NCBI GenBank assembly: GCA_903813345.2
Contig: CAIIXF020000006.1
Coordinates: 312,001-376,000, forward strand
Origin: Owenia fusiformis
Lineage: Eukaryota; Annelida; Polychaeta; Sabellida; Oweniidae
Length of the DNA: 64,000 nucleotides
Reading direction: 5' to 3'
Part shown: positions 26,701 through 37,249 of the stretch, piece by piece
Layout: each line of letters begins with the position of its first letter
How positions within the stretch are numbered: position 1 is the stretch's first letter
Position numbers and translations under genes: made by a program
Notes under the pieces: model-generated
What the model was told of the DNA's origin: nothing
Databases searched by the model: none
The model's input: only the letters and a program-made list of their open reading frames with translations

Positions 26701-27313
26701 AAATGATGCATGTACCATTTCCAAAGTGTATACAATTAACACATTTCAAAATTATTTGTAGTAGACATTACTATATGGCTATGGTCTGGTTTTCTATCTG
26801 ACTGTCCCTTAGGGCCTTGTAAACTTAAAAGTCATTATTTTACTTCTTTGGGCCTTCTTTCTTCAAGGGTATTTTTAAGCTATGGAACAGAATTAACTCA
26901 TCAGTCACAAATATTTGTTTAAAGTAAGGAAATTTATGTTATAAAAATTGATAAGATTTAGTAAACACCACAAGTATGCATTGCCCAAGGACTTTATGGC
27001 TAATCTTGAGATTTTGTGTCCATATATCCAACCAAGAGTCCTATATTATTAAATGCGAGTGGCAGCATATTTACTTGTTTCACCTTGATTTAGAAACAAA
27101 GATAACATTAAAACATAATCATTTATGTAAACATAGATGTGTCATTGTGTCATTGCAGGTCTCATCTCTCCAGGTGTGTCAGTTCCTGTACAGGTGCCTG
27201 GGGGTGGCCCTCACCCACCCGTAGCTCACCACCATCAGGACATGGGCAGCCACGTCCCCCAACATATGAACCCTATGAGTATGACATCACAATACTGGCC
27301 CCGCCTCCAATGA
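5632..27313 (+). CDS. Pax6: Pax6 paired-box and homeobox transcription factor, 8 coding exons
   Basis: Joined exons are 5632-5779, 7047-7393, 16014-16236, 24584-24745, 24913-25180, 25614-25729, 26005-26133 and 27159-27313. They total 1548 nt and predict 515 residues. All junctions have GT..AG ends and matching phases (1,0,1,1,2,1,1). The protein has a 128-residue paired domain (about 50-177), an acidic/Ser-rich linker, a homeodomain (276-335) with the WFSNRRAK helix and Ser at position 50, and a Pro/Ser/Thr-rich tail with SSYSCMLPG and the conserved end [22 protein letters not shown]. There is no octapeptide, as is normal for Pax6. From the family: a nuclear DNA-binding regulator of eye, brain and sensory development, with the paired domain and homeodomain both contacting DNA. 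Length is somewhat above the vertebrate 422-436 residues because of the longer N-terminus and the longer linker and tail. Identification is very secure; the first exon and isoforms are less so. Confidence 0.97.
5780..7046 (+). other. Pax6: Pax6 intron 1
   Basis: GTAACG at the left end and TTCTAG at the right end. It is AT-rich. I see no alternative start exon with the required phase-1 end, although vertebrate Pax6 has such alternatives, and no repeat stands out. Confidence 0.7.
7047..7393 (+). CDS. Pax6: Pax6 coding exon 2 (paired domain, nearly complete)
   Basis: The acceptor TTCTAG precedes 7047 and a strong GTAAGT donor follows 7393. It encodes [20 protein letters not shown] through the PAI subdomain, the linker [13 protein letters not shown] and most of the RED subdomain, ending DNIPS (residues 51-165). 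Conserved DNA-contact features are present, including the N-terminal beta hairpin and [14 protein letters not shown]. No intron interrupts it, whereas vertebrate PAX6 is split here and carries cassette exon 5a. Confidence 0.97.
10637..11469 (+). pseudogene. Possible decayed coding copy, unrecognised family
   Basis: Four successive open frames in different registers almost tile this stretch: 10637-10780, 10752-10955, 10933-11259 and 11272-11469. The last two share a frame and are separated by stops. Composition is less AT-rich than the surroundings. The pieces read like protein ([35 protein letters not shown]) but I do not recognise a domain. It could be a frameshifted retrocopy or transposon gene, or chance. 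Confidence 0.25.
12841..12925 (+). mobile_element. Fossil LTR-retrotransposon integrase fragment
   Basis: One frame reads [30 protein letters not shown] is the hallmark motif near the third catalytic residue of Ty3/gypsy-type integrases (usually [13 protein letters not shown]), with the Glu present. The frame decays within a few dozen codons on both sides, and no LTR, reverse transcriptase or protease is seen. It is a short inactive remnant inside Pax6 intron 2. Confidence 0.55.
16014..16236 (+). CDS. Pax6: Pax6 coding exon 3 (end of paired domain and linker)
   Basis: The acceptor is TTCCAG before 16014 and the donor is G|GTATTC after 16236. It starts [20 protein letters not shown], which completes the paired domain, then [18 protein letters not shown], matching the vertebrate MYDKLRMLNGQ segment. 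It then runs into a Met/Pro/Gly/Gln-rich linker (residues 166-239) that is lineage-specific. It ends in phase 1. Confidence 0.95.
16237..24583 (+). other. Pax6: Pax6 intron 3 (8.3 kb)
   Basis: Spans from GTATTC to TTGCAG. Apart from the MITE at 23,332-23,635 I see no coding exon. It is strongly AT-rich, with long TAATTA-bearing stretches, for example around 16,380-17,100 and 22,300-23,150. These could bind homeodomain proteins, including Pax6 itself, but are also expected at this base composition. Confidence 0.65.
23332..23635. mobile_element. MITE with terminal inverted repeats and 9-bp target duplication (Mutator-like)
   Basis: The ends are perfect 21-bp inverted repeats beginning CAAGGAGGATTGGCTCCCAG, and similarity continues with a gap to about 37 bp. 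The element is flanked directly by the 9-bp duplication TGCCTAACC at 23323-23331 and 23636-23644. A 304-bp element with 9-bp target duplications and no open frame fits a non-autonomous Mutator-like (MULE) element. Intact ends and duplication suggest a fairly recent insertion into Pax6 intron 3. Confidence 0.85.
24584..24745 (+). CDS. Pax6: Pax6 coding exon 4 (linker and homeodomain helix 1)
   Basis: The acceptor TTGCAG precedes 24584 and the donor G|GTTAGT follows 24745. It encodes a Ser/Gly/Glu-rich stretch, then [20 protein letters not shown] and the first homeodomain helix up to ALEK (residues 241-293). The break between ALEK and EFERTHYPD is the intron position known for Pax6 homeodomains in many animals. 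Confidence 0.97.
24913..25180 (+). CDS. Pax6: Pax6 coding exon 5 (homeodomain helices 2-3)
   Basis: The acceptor TTGTAG precedes 24913 and the donor ACAG|GTATGC follows 25180, in phase 2. It encodes [20 protein letters not shown], the recognition helix [18 protein letters not shown] and the basic RNQRR tail. A Met/Asn/Pro-rich region follows, starting the transactivation tail (residues 295-382). Ser50 and Asn51 of the homeodomain are intact. The preceding intron is only 167 bp. Confidence 0.97.
25181..25613 (+). other. Pax6: Pax6 intron 5 with 33-bp minisatellite
   Basis: GTATGC to TTTCAG, 433 bp. Its second half is taken up by a six-fold 33-bp tandem repeat, annotated separately. The first half is plain AT-rich sequence. 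Confidence 0.8.
25370..25560. repeat. 33-bp tandem repeat, about six copies
   Basis: The core TATCCATTACT, or a one- or two-base variant, starts at 25370, 25403, 25436, 25469, 25502 and 25535, each exactly 33 bp apart. Between cores lies a variable GAATATTTACTTGGT-like segment. Even spacing despite base divergence indicates an old minisatellite. Confidence 0.85.
25614..25729 (+). CDS. Pax6: Pax6 coding exon 6 (PST-rich tail)
   Basis: The acceptor TTTCAG precedes 25614 and the donor ACAG|GTAGGT follows 25729. It encodes [20 protein letters not shown] through [12 protein letters not shown] (residues 384-421). This aligns with the vertebrate PPMPSFTMANNL and SSYSCMLP blocks of the Pro/Ser/Thr transactivation domain. 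Confidence 0.95.
26005..26133 (+). CDS. Pax6: Pax6 coding exon 7 (tail, with two 3' splice sites)
   Basis: The first acceptor (ATATTTCAG) gives a start at 26005 and [15 protein letters not shown] second in-frame acceptor (ATGTTTCAG) gives a start at 26017 and omits four residues. The tail continues through [16 protein letters not shown], like the vertebrate MQTHMNSQPMG..TSTG block. The donor is ACAG|GTTCGC at 26134. If unspliced there, the frame adds SHFYY and stops at 26151-26153, giving a 470-residue isoform. Confidence 0.93.
26134..27158 (+). other. Pax6: Pax6 intron 7 (1.0 kb), possibly retained in an isoform
   Basis: It begins GTTCGC, a weak donor, and ends ATTGCAG. Its first 20 bases stay in frame and reach TGA at 26151-26153. 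The rest contains no other coding exon that I recognise. Confidence 0.7.
27159..27313 (+). CDS. Pax6: Pax6 coding exon 8 (conserved C-terminus, stop)
   Basis: The acceptor ATTGCAG precedes 27159. The split Gly is followed by [20 protein letters not shown], a His/Gln/Met-rich insert absent from vertebrates, then [11 protein letters not shown] and TGA at 27311-27313. The vertebrate proteins end [27 protein letters not shown], so this is a confident terminal exon although other reading frames across it look longer. Confidence 0.95.
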
Positions 27314-27347
27314 CCAACCTGAGTGGCAGTAGTATGACATCACAATA
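27280..27347 (+). repeat. Short direct duplication across the Pax6 stop codon
   Basis: TATGACATCACAATA occurs at 27280-27294 (coding MTSQY) and again at 27333-27347 in the 3' UTR, 53 bp apart, with related flanking AGTAG/GAGTAG bases. It looks like a local duplication of the last codons. TGACATCA inside resembles a CRE/AP-1 site. Confidence 0.6.
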
Positions 27348-27970
27348 AGGTGAAAACTATTATAGTGTGACATTGCAATGGCAGCCAGGGCCGATGTTTT
27401 ACCACTGAGGTCAAGGTCACATAAATGCTTCAAGTCCAGAACGAAAGGTTTAGAACATTTAGCATTCATAACACAGACGAACAATACCATAAGACCTGGT
27501 ACAACTCCATTAACTGTTCATGGTCAAATATTTGTGGTGAAAACAACAGTAGAAGCACAGTAACAGGAGGATGTGGAAGTTAAATACATACAGTGTGACA
27601 ATGCTTTGTACCAGTCACATTGTAGCGTGTATGCTATTTCTAGTACAGCAACGGTGGTATGACTATGTGGCATTTTGTTGGAAAAAGAAACATGAATGTT
27701 TTTGTACGTAAACTAAGTATTGTAAATGGGACAGGGTGATGATTTACAGACCATGAACAAAAACTAGGTCACCATATTGAATTTATTTTTGTTGGTTTTG
27801 GAATTTAAATTTAAAAACCCTTAAAACTATTAAGATTATATTAATATCTGTGTTACTTACCTATAACTTTATGGGTATAATTTCTCCCGCTGAATCTATG
27901 AACAATAATATTTATATGTTTCATGAAATGGGTTCATTCAGTATTAATACCAGCAAGGGTAATGCCTCAT

Positions 27971-28256
27971 AAGTGCATCATATATGATGATTAAGTGCAT
28001 CATATATGATGATTAAGTGCATCATATATGATGATTAAGTGCATCATATATGATGATTAAGTGCATCATATATGATGATTAAGTGCATCATATATGATGA
28101 TTAAGTGCATCATATATGATGATTAAGTGCATCATATACGATGATTAAGTGCATCATATACGATGATTAAGTGCATCATATACGACGATTAAGTGCATCA
28201 TATATGATGATTAAGTGCATCATATATGACGATTAAGTGCATCATATATGATGATT
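27971..28256. repeat. 22-bp tandem repeat, 13 copies, palindromic core
   Basis: Thirteen head-to-tail 22-bp units fill 286 bp exactly. Each holds the perfect palindrome CATCATATATGATG plus ATTAAGTG. The first seven units are identical; later ones have TATACGATG, TATACGACG or TATATGACG variants. In RNA each core could form a small self-complementary hairpin or pair with its neighbours. It lies in the probable Pax6 3' UTR. Confidence 0.95.
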
Positions 28257-28504
28257 AGTAAACACCAATGAGGTCAATTTATCTGGATCAACATCAGTAT
28301 TTGGTGCAAACCTTAGTTTAAAGTATAGTATATTAATTATATACAAGGGTCTTGTATTATAATGTAAACTTGTAATTTAATTTGTATAAAATATATTGTA
28401 AATCTGTACAGTAATTGGAACTAAGTTCAACTAAATTCAGACTCATCTGTATTCATAGATTCACATTCACATTTGTTAAGATGAAGGATTAAAACAAATT
28501 AATT

Positions 28505-28608
28505 AGTCTTGCCTCAGGACCCTAGACCCCCCCCCCATCTACTTTATACCAGTGTGTCGTGTTGGAGAAGTAGATAAGGGAGGGGGTCGACAATCCTGAA
28601 GCAAGACT
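28505..28608. repeat. 104-bp imperfect inverted repeat (hairpin)
   Basis: AGTCTTGCCTCAGGA at the left pairs with TCCTGAAGCAAGACT at the right. Inner arms with a C10 run (28527-28536) face GGGAGGGGGTC, and ATCTACTT faces GAAGTAGAT. It could be a small MITE or a structured part of the Pax6 3' UTR. Confidence 0.75.
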
Positions 28609-30239
28609 ACATATTAATACTCAAACCTTTAGTTGTCAAATGTTAATGAGTATATTTATGAAGTATACTTGCATGTACAGATATGAAAAAGGAGTGTAGC
28701 TAACACTGTTATTAATAAAAGTTATGAATATTCAGATTCATAACTGGTTAATTTGATAGCATTTCATTGCCAATTTTATATGTTAACACATTCTGTTTTA
28801 TCATAATTTTATATAAAAAATTATTATTGTCCATGTCATGCTGACCTTGGGTACTTTATTTGTGGTCAGTCAACAAAATAAATGACCTGTTTCAGAAAGA
28901 ATATTATTAACATTTACTTAATATATAATATGGCAGGCTGTTATATTTATAGGGAAACTTTATTTTTAAATTACACTTGAATACTTGATATGATAATGTA
29001 AGGTACTGTACACAAGCCATCTATTTTTGAGTTCCCAATTTATTTGGTGAAGGCAATGCAATTGCCAAATACAGGCAGCGTTTCTGTATATACTCTTGGT
29101 ATTTAAGAGCATATCATGACAAGGATGATACATGTATATTATCTCATGACTGAGAATGATATACAAAATATATATTTATGTCAATTTATAAAGATAAGCC
29201 CAGGGTTGAATGGTAAAACAATTAAGCAATGTCGCGTGCAATATGAAACTACATTAAATACAACAGGGTGGCGTTTCAAAGATGACACTTTTGGAAAACG
29301 TTGTAAAAGTGGACAATTCAGTTATTTTGAGATCCATATCATACATTTGGACAGCCTCATCAGTATAATTACAAGTTATTAATTATATGATATATTCCAT
29401 TATTTTGTGCTTTTCAGCATTAGGAATCATTTCCTAAAATATATGTTTCATTTCTTTTCTTGTTCTAACTGATAACATATTAATGTAACCTATATTTAGT
29501 AAGATATAATATGTACAGATTTTGTAAAGCAAGTATATGTACAACAGAATAACAATAAGTAAGTAAATATATAATAAATGTTTGCAATAAATTACATATT
29601 GACAACGTCAAAACAAAACTTATGTTGATATATAAGAATATTAAACGGATAACTAACATTTTATTCACTACTCGGGCATAATAAATTGACCAAACACTGA
29701 TGTTATATATTAAAGTGGTGAATATTATTTGTGATATTACGATAATCGAAATAGCAAGCTAGAGAACTTTTTGAATTTTATTTATACTCCAACCTTAAAG
29801 ATTCATAACAAGTTAATCTAAAGTTTAAAATTTTCAAAAAATTGACTGTCACTTTTTCTTAACCTTAATTACTACAAATGTGTACTTAGTGTTAATTGGC
29901 AACCGAAACACCCCATCTTATAATTTTAATCATAATTCATTCTTCAATTGCAATAAGTCAGAAATTTATTTCTTAATTGATGAAGCTCGCATCACATCAC
30001 ATGATATGACATTGACGTACAGGGGCTCTTCAGAATAAGTCAGTCTAAAGGCTCCCAGTCACCCCACTGGGACAAACTCATGCAAAAAATTTGCTTATGC
30101 TGGTATAAATTATCCCATATCTAAAATGAACGTTTTGTTAGCTCACTTCAAAAAAAGTAAGAAAGGAATGGCAGATACCATGTTTCTACAGATGGAGTGT
30201 ATATTAAATAACCGTCGTGATTTCTCAAAATGTGGTCGT

Positions 30240-30640
30240 GTGACAGATTACCCATGGTAACAGAATATGGTTGTACGACGGGCCAACCATTTTGATAAAA
30301 TGTGCATTATTGACAGCTCAATGCTTACAGAATATTGTTGTATTACACGCCCACCATGCTTACAGAATATGGTTGTACGACGGGTCAAAAAATGATAACA
30401 CAATTAAGGATGGGTGACAGATCGACCGTGCTAACAGAATATGCTTGTGTATCAGCGCAATGCTATAAGAATATGATTGTAAGACAGGGCCACCGTGGGT
30501 TTACCGTAATGGATTAGCACGTATACCTACGTGACAAATCGACCGTGGTTACAAAAACGGTTGTATGACACAGAACATAGTATAATAATTTGGATTTGTG
30601 AGATTGGCCGTGCTAATACACTACGGTTGTATGATGATGC
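30240..30640. repeat. Degenerate tandem repeat array
   Basis: Units resembling GTGACAGATCGACCGTGCTA followed by ACAGAATATGGTTGTACGAC recur with ACAGAATAT-like cores near 30260, 30327, 30362, 30433 and 30466, and with more diverged ones near 30551 and 30617. Spacing varies from about 33 to 85 bp, so this is an old, partly deleted array. Confidence 0.65.
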
Positions 30641-31086
30641 TGTCAAACAGAATCAAGTTCTACATAAACCGATCGCGAACACTTCTTGATCACATAATAA
30701 TAACAATCAAATTGATCATTGTGATACGATGGTATGATGAGCATTTAAAATATTCGATTTACTACGATTTGAGCAATTTTCTATGAGATTAAGCATGTTT
30801 ACGTGGCCGTAAGACTGTGAAATTATGATCAAAAGGTGGAAAGTATATCGCTTGATGTCCAAAAGGCACATCATTTGTATATACTGCTGAAGTTAATGAA
30901 ATTGTATATAAATAAAGTAGCCCTGATGAACATCATGTTATTCACGTATTTCTAATATACATGTACACTATACTGATATACGAAGAGGGTTTCAACGCAG
31001 TTTTACACTGAACTAAGCTATTTTTGGTGTTATCTGGCAACATCATCAGAAGTGGAATATATTATAAAAGTTGGATTATAGTAATA

Positions 31087-31251
31087 CAGTAAAACTGTGT
31101 ACGTGGAACACCTTTGGTACCTCTAAAAGGTGTTCCACTTGGGAGGTGTTCCACTTATAGAGGTTGACTTTTAAACAGTAATTCAGTTTGTCTTGAGACT
31201 CTGAAAAATGTTCCACTTCTAGAGGGGTTCCACTTCCAACAGGGTTCACTG
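31087..31251. mobile_element. pogo/Tigger-like MITE with TA target duplication
   Basis: The left end CAGTAAAACTGTGTACGTGG and the inverted right end CAGTGAACCCTGTTGGAAGT are related terminal repeats, flanked by TA on both sides (31085-31086 and 31252-31253). CAGT ends at a TA target are typical of pogo/Tigger elements. Inside, GTGGAACACCTTT at 31103-31115 pairs perfectly with AAAGGTGTTCCAC at 31126-31138, and further GTTCCACTT units follow. At 165 bp it is non-autonomous. Confidence 0.7.
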
Positions 31252-34200
31252 TAATTACAATTTTTTCTGATTATACTATGTTCAGCTATTTGTCAACCAC
31301 CTAGATTAGGAACACCCATTCACACATACAATCTGTTTGAATCCAAGTCAGAAATAATTTGCCATATTATTGGACTTGTACTTTTTTACTTTATATCTAT
31401 ATCTAATCAGACATTTTAGATATCTTTATTTTAGCGGATGTTCCTCTGGCAAAGGTGCCCCTGCAGGACAGCTGTTTCTGAAGTATAGAATAGAGCTTTT
31501 TACAAGAAATATGTTGCTCAAAGTTATCCATCTACATTTTAAATATCCATAACTTAGTGAACATTTTCCAGTCGATATCACCAAATTCGAATTAATTATT
31601 TGATTATCTTTTATTATAAACAGTCAAGTTTTTTGAAAAGTATTTGAGATAATAATGTAACATAATATCTACGTTTTTTATGTTTATGTCACCAAATTCA
31701 AAGCCTATAATATATATTTTTTGAGAGAACCACATGGCATAAACTGTATAACATTTCAGTAGTAATCAATGCGTGATGAGACTTGTGCCATCCACACGTT
31801 GTTATACTTCTATTGAGTTCATTTTCTTTTTTATAATTCGAAAAATAGACTGTTCGTTTTACAGAAAGAATTAATTTTTCAAATTTTCAAATTGTCGTCT
31901 TATCGATATGCGTGTCGTATATCTTGAATGTTAGATTGTAAGATATCTTATGCAATGGCATAATTGTCTGCGTTGTATATGTCGACAATGTCACTATGAA
32001 CGCCACCCTGATTGTCACCATGTTTTTGATCGAGTATAATTAATGATACATATATAGATCATTGTTCTTCGGGAAAGTTGTATTTGTTTTCCTTATGACT
32101 AGTGTATACAACAATATAAACATAAATCCTTAATTAAGATATAAAAAATCAATTAACGATCCACGACAAATTAATGAAATAGGGCTGAGCTACTAAGCGG
32201 TGCACTTCACACCCTGTAATCACGTAGCTCTCAAGAGACGGGAAATATTCGAGGAAAAATAAAGAGCAGAGTCACTCGACTCGGTGAAAGTTCCAAGGCT
32301 TTGAAAGACATTTTGTAATATTTATTACACAGATTGAATGATCAAAGGCTGTTGGGTATTCAATTACATTGTTGAACACAATCGGTGTGATAAATCAAAA
32401 CTGTTGAAAATGGTCAGTCAGCGCTTGCTGTAGTGATTGAATTTCTACCCAAAATTAATTTTGCCCATCGTGTAATTTCAAACTTGTTAATGATGTGATG
32501 CTCTCTAGATGGACATATTGTTGTCTCATACGGATTTGTACGTGGCCACCTTGATGGTAAATCAGTTAAGTAATGGTGACAGATCTAAATGTGGAAGTGT
32601 GCCACGTTTCAATTTCAATATCTTATATTCCAGTCAATTGATTTACGCTTTCGTATTTTGCGTAACATTTTCAATTATGCGTGAAATGTACACATATCTA
32701 ACGAGTAACCTCAGACAAATGGTATGTAAACTTACAATGCGATGACTACTTCAAAGGAATCAGCAGTTTCAAAACAAACAACGTCTTCCCGTTTGGACAT
32801 AAAGTATTCACCATAAGTAAACTTAAAAGTGTATATCTGTAAATGTTCGCTCTTTCTTCCTAATCAAAATATATAACAGGTCGAACATGAATTTTGTGTC
32901 ATAATACTTTTATGAAGAAAGACGAAAAACATGTTTATAAGTTATGACAACGCTAGATAGAACACTCTTATTTTGTTCTGATATCTATTTTGAAGCCCGG
33001 AGTCTAACATGCTTCCATTAATGCAGAAATTATGAATGTTAACGTGGCTAGAGTCCTTCTGCCACATTTCTGGGAGGATGTTTTATATCAATGCAAATGA
33101 ATCGGGGATAGAGCCATACAACTAACCGTTATTGCATTTAGGTCACCTTTAATTAAACCTATTCCTACAGGTATTCTATCCACTGAAGGTATCACCCATA
33201 CGGGCTTTTAAATGGTCCAAAGATCATCATAAATGGGAGAAGAAAGGTGGAAAATGCAATTCACCGCGGTAATGATAAATTAACAGCCATGCCAGTGAAA
33301 GCGCTACCTTCCGAACAAACAACTTTTGTTTTCGTGTTTTTCAAACAAAAAGTGTAAGAATCTATGCTTAATTATAACAACTTGCGCAATTAGTGCGGTA
33401 ACTTCATATTTTGCAATTTTGGACGTGCTTTTTGTACATTTTGGTGGGTTTTAAAAGTGACGAAAGGGTCGCTGAAAGGGGGTGCATGAACGGGGAGGTT
33501 TTGGGTGCTCTGGAGTGTAAAATGCGCAATGGAGTAGAGGGAATTATTATCATTTGGGGTGGACCCCAAGTTTAATTAATTCATTAAACAGACAAATTTA
33601 TGTTTCATTTTCCATTTGATGTCAGATTTGAGCATCTGGTACGAGTTGAGAGTGAAGAATTTCGAAGAAGACAAAAAACACTCAACCCATGGGCACTTAA
33701 GTGTTTACAGATTACTTAACGTTGGAGTGCGGGAACAAGTGTCCAGAAGTGTTCTCTACTTCTTAATTTACTCGAACGTAAGAATTATCTTAAAGAGGTG
33801 ATTTTATTGTTTTTATATGACCATTAAATGACATATAACATGCGTCAAGATCAATTCAACGGCAACAATCTAAATGTCCGAAACTTTCAGATATTGTCTT
33901 AAAATTTAGAAAGTCATTTCATATTTTCGAATATTTTTACCACAATACCCGACAACTATTTTATATACGAATGGCTCCATGGAGCTAAGGATGGTTCAGT
34001 GGAGCTCAAATCGTAAAAAAGTAGCAGAAGAGGGGGTTTACTGGGTAATTGATAAACATTACATGATATAATAATGATTTAATATTAGAAAATCAAAAAT
34101 AATTTTCTTTTCAACTTTAAGGTAAAACCCAAAAAATGAATTATAATATTGCGCGTACAATGCACATTAAACTAAATTTACAGAATCACAAAAATAATCA

Positions 34201-36359
34201 GCAAAGCCCAGCATAATAGTCATCTATATTCGGCTATACACAGACTTATACTGAAGAATATCAAGCGCTTTGTCTCAGGAATAAGAAGTGGGAAAAATTA
34301 ATTAACAGGAAAGAGAAGTACATTTATGACACTGTCATAAATTGTTGATTTTCAACTCGAATAGATTGATGTGGAAAGTTAACATTCAGGCATTGTGTCA
34401 GTATTTCTAGTGGTTTACAACCATGCAGTGAAACATTATGTGAGGTCAAACAATGCCTATAATTAAAAAACAATGCATTGATTAAGTAACTGAAATATTT
34501 AATTTAATTTAGGCAAAGAAGAATAATTGAAATAGACGATAGTTGCAATTTTCAATTCATAATTCAAGGTATGTAAAGGACAAGTCCCAGTTTGGAGTCT
34601 CCCGGGCTAATAATTTTTTTTTTATGAAAAATATAGAAATATCATCCAAATTAAATTTTGGTTATTCAAAAGATGACATTTCAATCTAAAATATGTAAAA
34701 ATATCAAAATTGTTCAAAGCAGGCATAACGTGCAGTAGACTGATGAACTTCGTTCTCCAAACCAAGACTAGTCTTTTTCATAAAATATTCAGAAAATTTT
34801 ATTTTATTATGTAGATGTGTAATGTTTATTGTTTCTCCTCAATTATTGCGTAAAATTTATTTTATGATAAATAATAATAAATATACATATAGAATCCTTC
34901 ATATACACCCAGGAAAGCCATTGGTTTACAATTAGTATAATAAACAGACTAAATAAGTCGCCTTTATATATATATTTATTTTATATAATATTCTCTGTAT
35001 ATATAATAATTGACAAAATTTACAAATAATTGATGTTTGTTTCATAGATTACATCCTGTAAGTTATAACTGCATCTGTTGTATAAACCGACACCAATGCC
35101 TTAATAAAAATAATAATATTGAACATTTATAAAAAATTAAATCAACCAAAATGTACAACTTGTGTAATGAAACAAAAATCAAATTTAAAGACACGTTTTC
35201 CAATTAATGACCACTTCAGTTTTTCATTGTATGACAAATACTCTAGTAATTTATTTATAAAAATGTATCATTAATTTACATATACATAAATTGTTATTGT
35301 ATACCATTGATGACAATATCGTTCATATACACAAATTAATATTTACACATTCATATAACAACTTTATTATCATGATTGTGTGAAATATTATACAATTTTG
35401 ATCCTAATGTGGGGTTGATATAAAGTAATATACATGTATTGCTACTTTATCTTAGTAGTGGGACTCAAAATAAATTTTAAGAAATTGTGATTTATTTTCA
35501 TTTTTGCACTTGATATTATGCACCTTCACATCAAAATTATATTTGAGCTTTGCTCTCATTTGTCATAACAGACTATACATTCACATTAACAAAAACATGG
35601 ACAACATAACTCTAAAGACTCTATTTAAGCCAGTCCAGTAGAGATTGTTTAATTGAACAATTAAGCAACTAAAACTGCATGTAAATATTGACTACTTCAA
35701 ATCCAGATGAAATCATACCTGATGTCAATAAAACAAAGAATTCTCATGAACTGGATGGATTCCCATCATGCTAGATTTGATTCCTCTTACCATAGCTAAA
35801 TCATACAGATTCTTTGTTTCAATATTTTCATGAAAATTTTCTAAAAGAATACACCAGATTCCACCTGGACTGTAAGTCCCTTTTAAAACATTACACGAAG
35901 ATTAAATTTTATTGCAGACAGAATACAGGATTAGCCTTAAATGCTATACATATGTAATCCAATTTGGAAAAAATACAATAAAATCGTAAATTCTTGAAAA
36001 TTTATTGAGAAAAAAATGTTAAGAAAAGTACACTGCATATGATAAATATGTTTTATTTGTGAGAGTATTTCAAACTATGTAAATACTCTCTAATTACTAT
36101 ATCTGGCTTTTTGTACCCAGCGACAGCTTCATTTCACAATTTTGGGCCGAATGAACTTGGCGGAATAATGCCGAAATTGATTCAAATTCGGAAAATTTTG
36201 GCCCAGAGGTGCATATAGCTCACCTATCAAAGCGGGGTCCAGTTGGATAGTTTGGTGATTAACTTTAGGTATTCAATTGTTGTAATGGGTGAGATATGGT
36301 CAGTTTTACCTTCAATTGAGAAATGTGATCTTATACAGCTGGCCAATGGTTGGGAAGGA

Positions 36360-36372
36360 GGGGGGGGGGGGG
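36360..36372 (+). repeat. Homopolymer run G13
   Basis: Thirteen consecutive G in otherwise AT-rich intergenic DNA. Confidence 0.95.
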
Positions 36373-37249
36373 TGATTAAAACTCAACACAGAATAAATCA
36401 TTGAATAATCAAATAAGGTTTTGAACAAAGCAAAGTATAGCACTCTATCAAGACACAAAACAAAGGAAATGTGTGACCTTTAAAATCTGACCACCTAATC
36501 TCATGGTCCCAATAAAGTCCCAAGATGCAAAGTGAATAGAGATGTTATTTTGAATGCACATTTCCCCTCACTACCTGGGTGATAACTAAATACACCATAG
36601 GGAACCTATATCTGTGTCCACCATCAAACGCTCAATATTTCCCCCTCACCGTGATTCCTATACAGAAATAAGATCAATGAAGGACCAATGTTTTGTTCTA
36701 AAATACCTCAACATTGAAACATGCCCCCTTGATCAGTCACTAAGAAAATTGAGAAAGTTTCAGTCTATAATTTCCCAATCCAAGGCCCCATAATTTTGTG
36801 GCTATAAAATTGAAGCATAAAATTGAAAGTTACCATTATCGCCATTAATGAGTGTTGTACTGTATAATTGAGTTCCCTATGTTTTCATCAACACTTTAAT
36901 GTATGACTTTATTTTGCTAATAACTGAGTTTCATAGATGTTGGTAACATAACAGAAATCTATCACTTGATAACTTGATTTCTTATTAAGCTAAAAAATTA
37001 GAACTCTCTGCAGGAGTTTACTAAAAATCCAATCAAAGTACAGTACAGTATATCTCCTTATTGGAAATGATACATTTATATTAAAGGATTCTGGCTTAAA
37101 CTGGGACAATGGCTATTCATATGATAGTACATATATTTTTGCTTGAGTTGATGTGCCATGCGGTCGAAAACCTAACAAGAGTTTTGATATTGACCCAGTT
37201 ATGAATTAATGTACATGTAACTATGTGCAGTACAACTCCTCTCAGGTAT

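Larger units (their letters stand above)
27314..28900 (+). other. Pax6: Pax6 3' UTR candidate region
   Basis: After the stop, no AATAAA is seen until 28714-28719 and then 28877-28882, so the likely 3' UTR is about 1.4-1.6 kb. It would include the 13-copy 22-bp repeat and the 104-nt hairpin. A variant TATAAA at about 28,386 could also serve. Confidence 0.5.
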
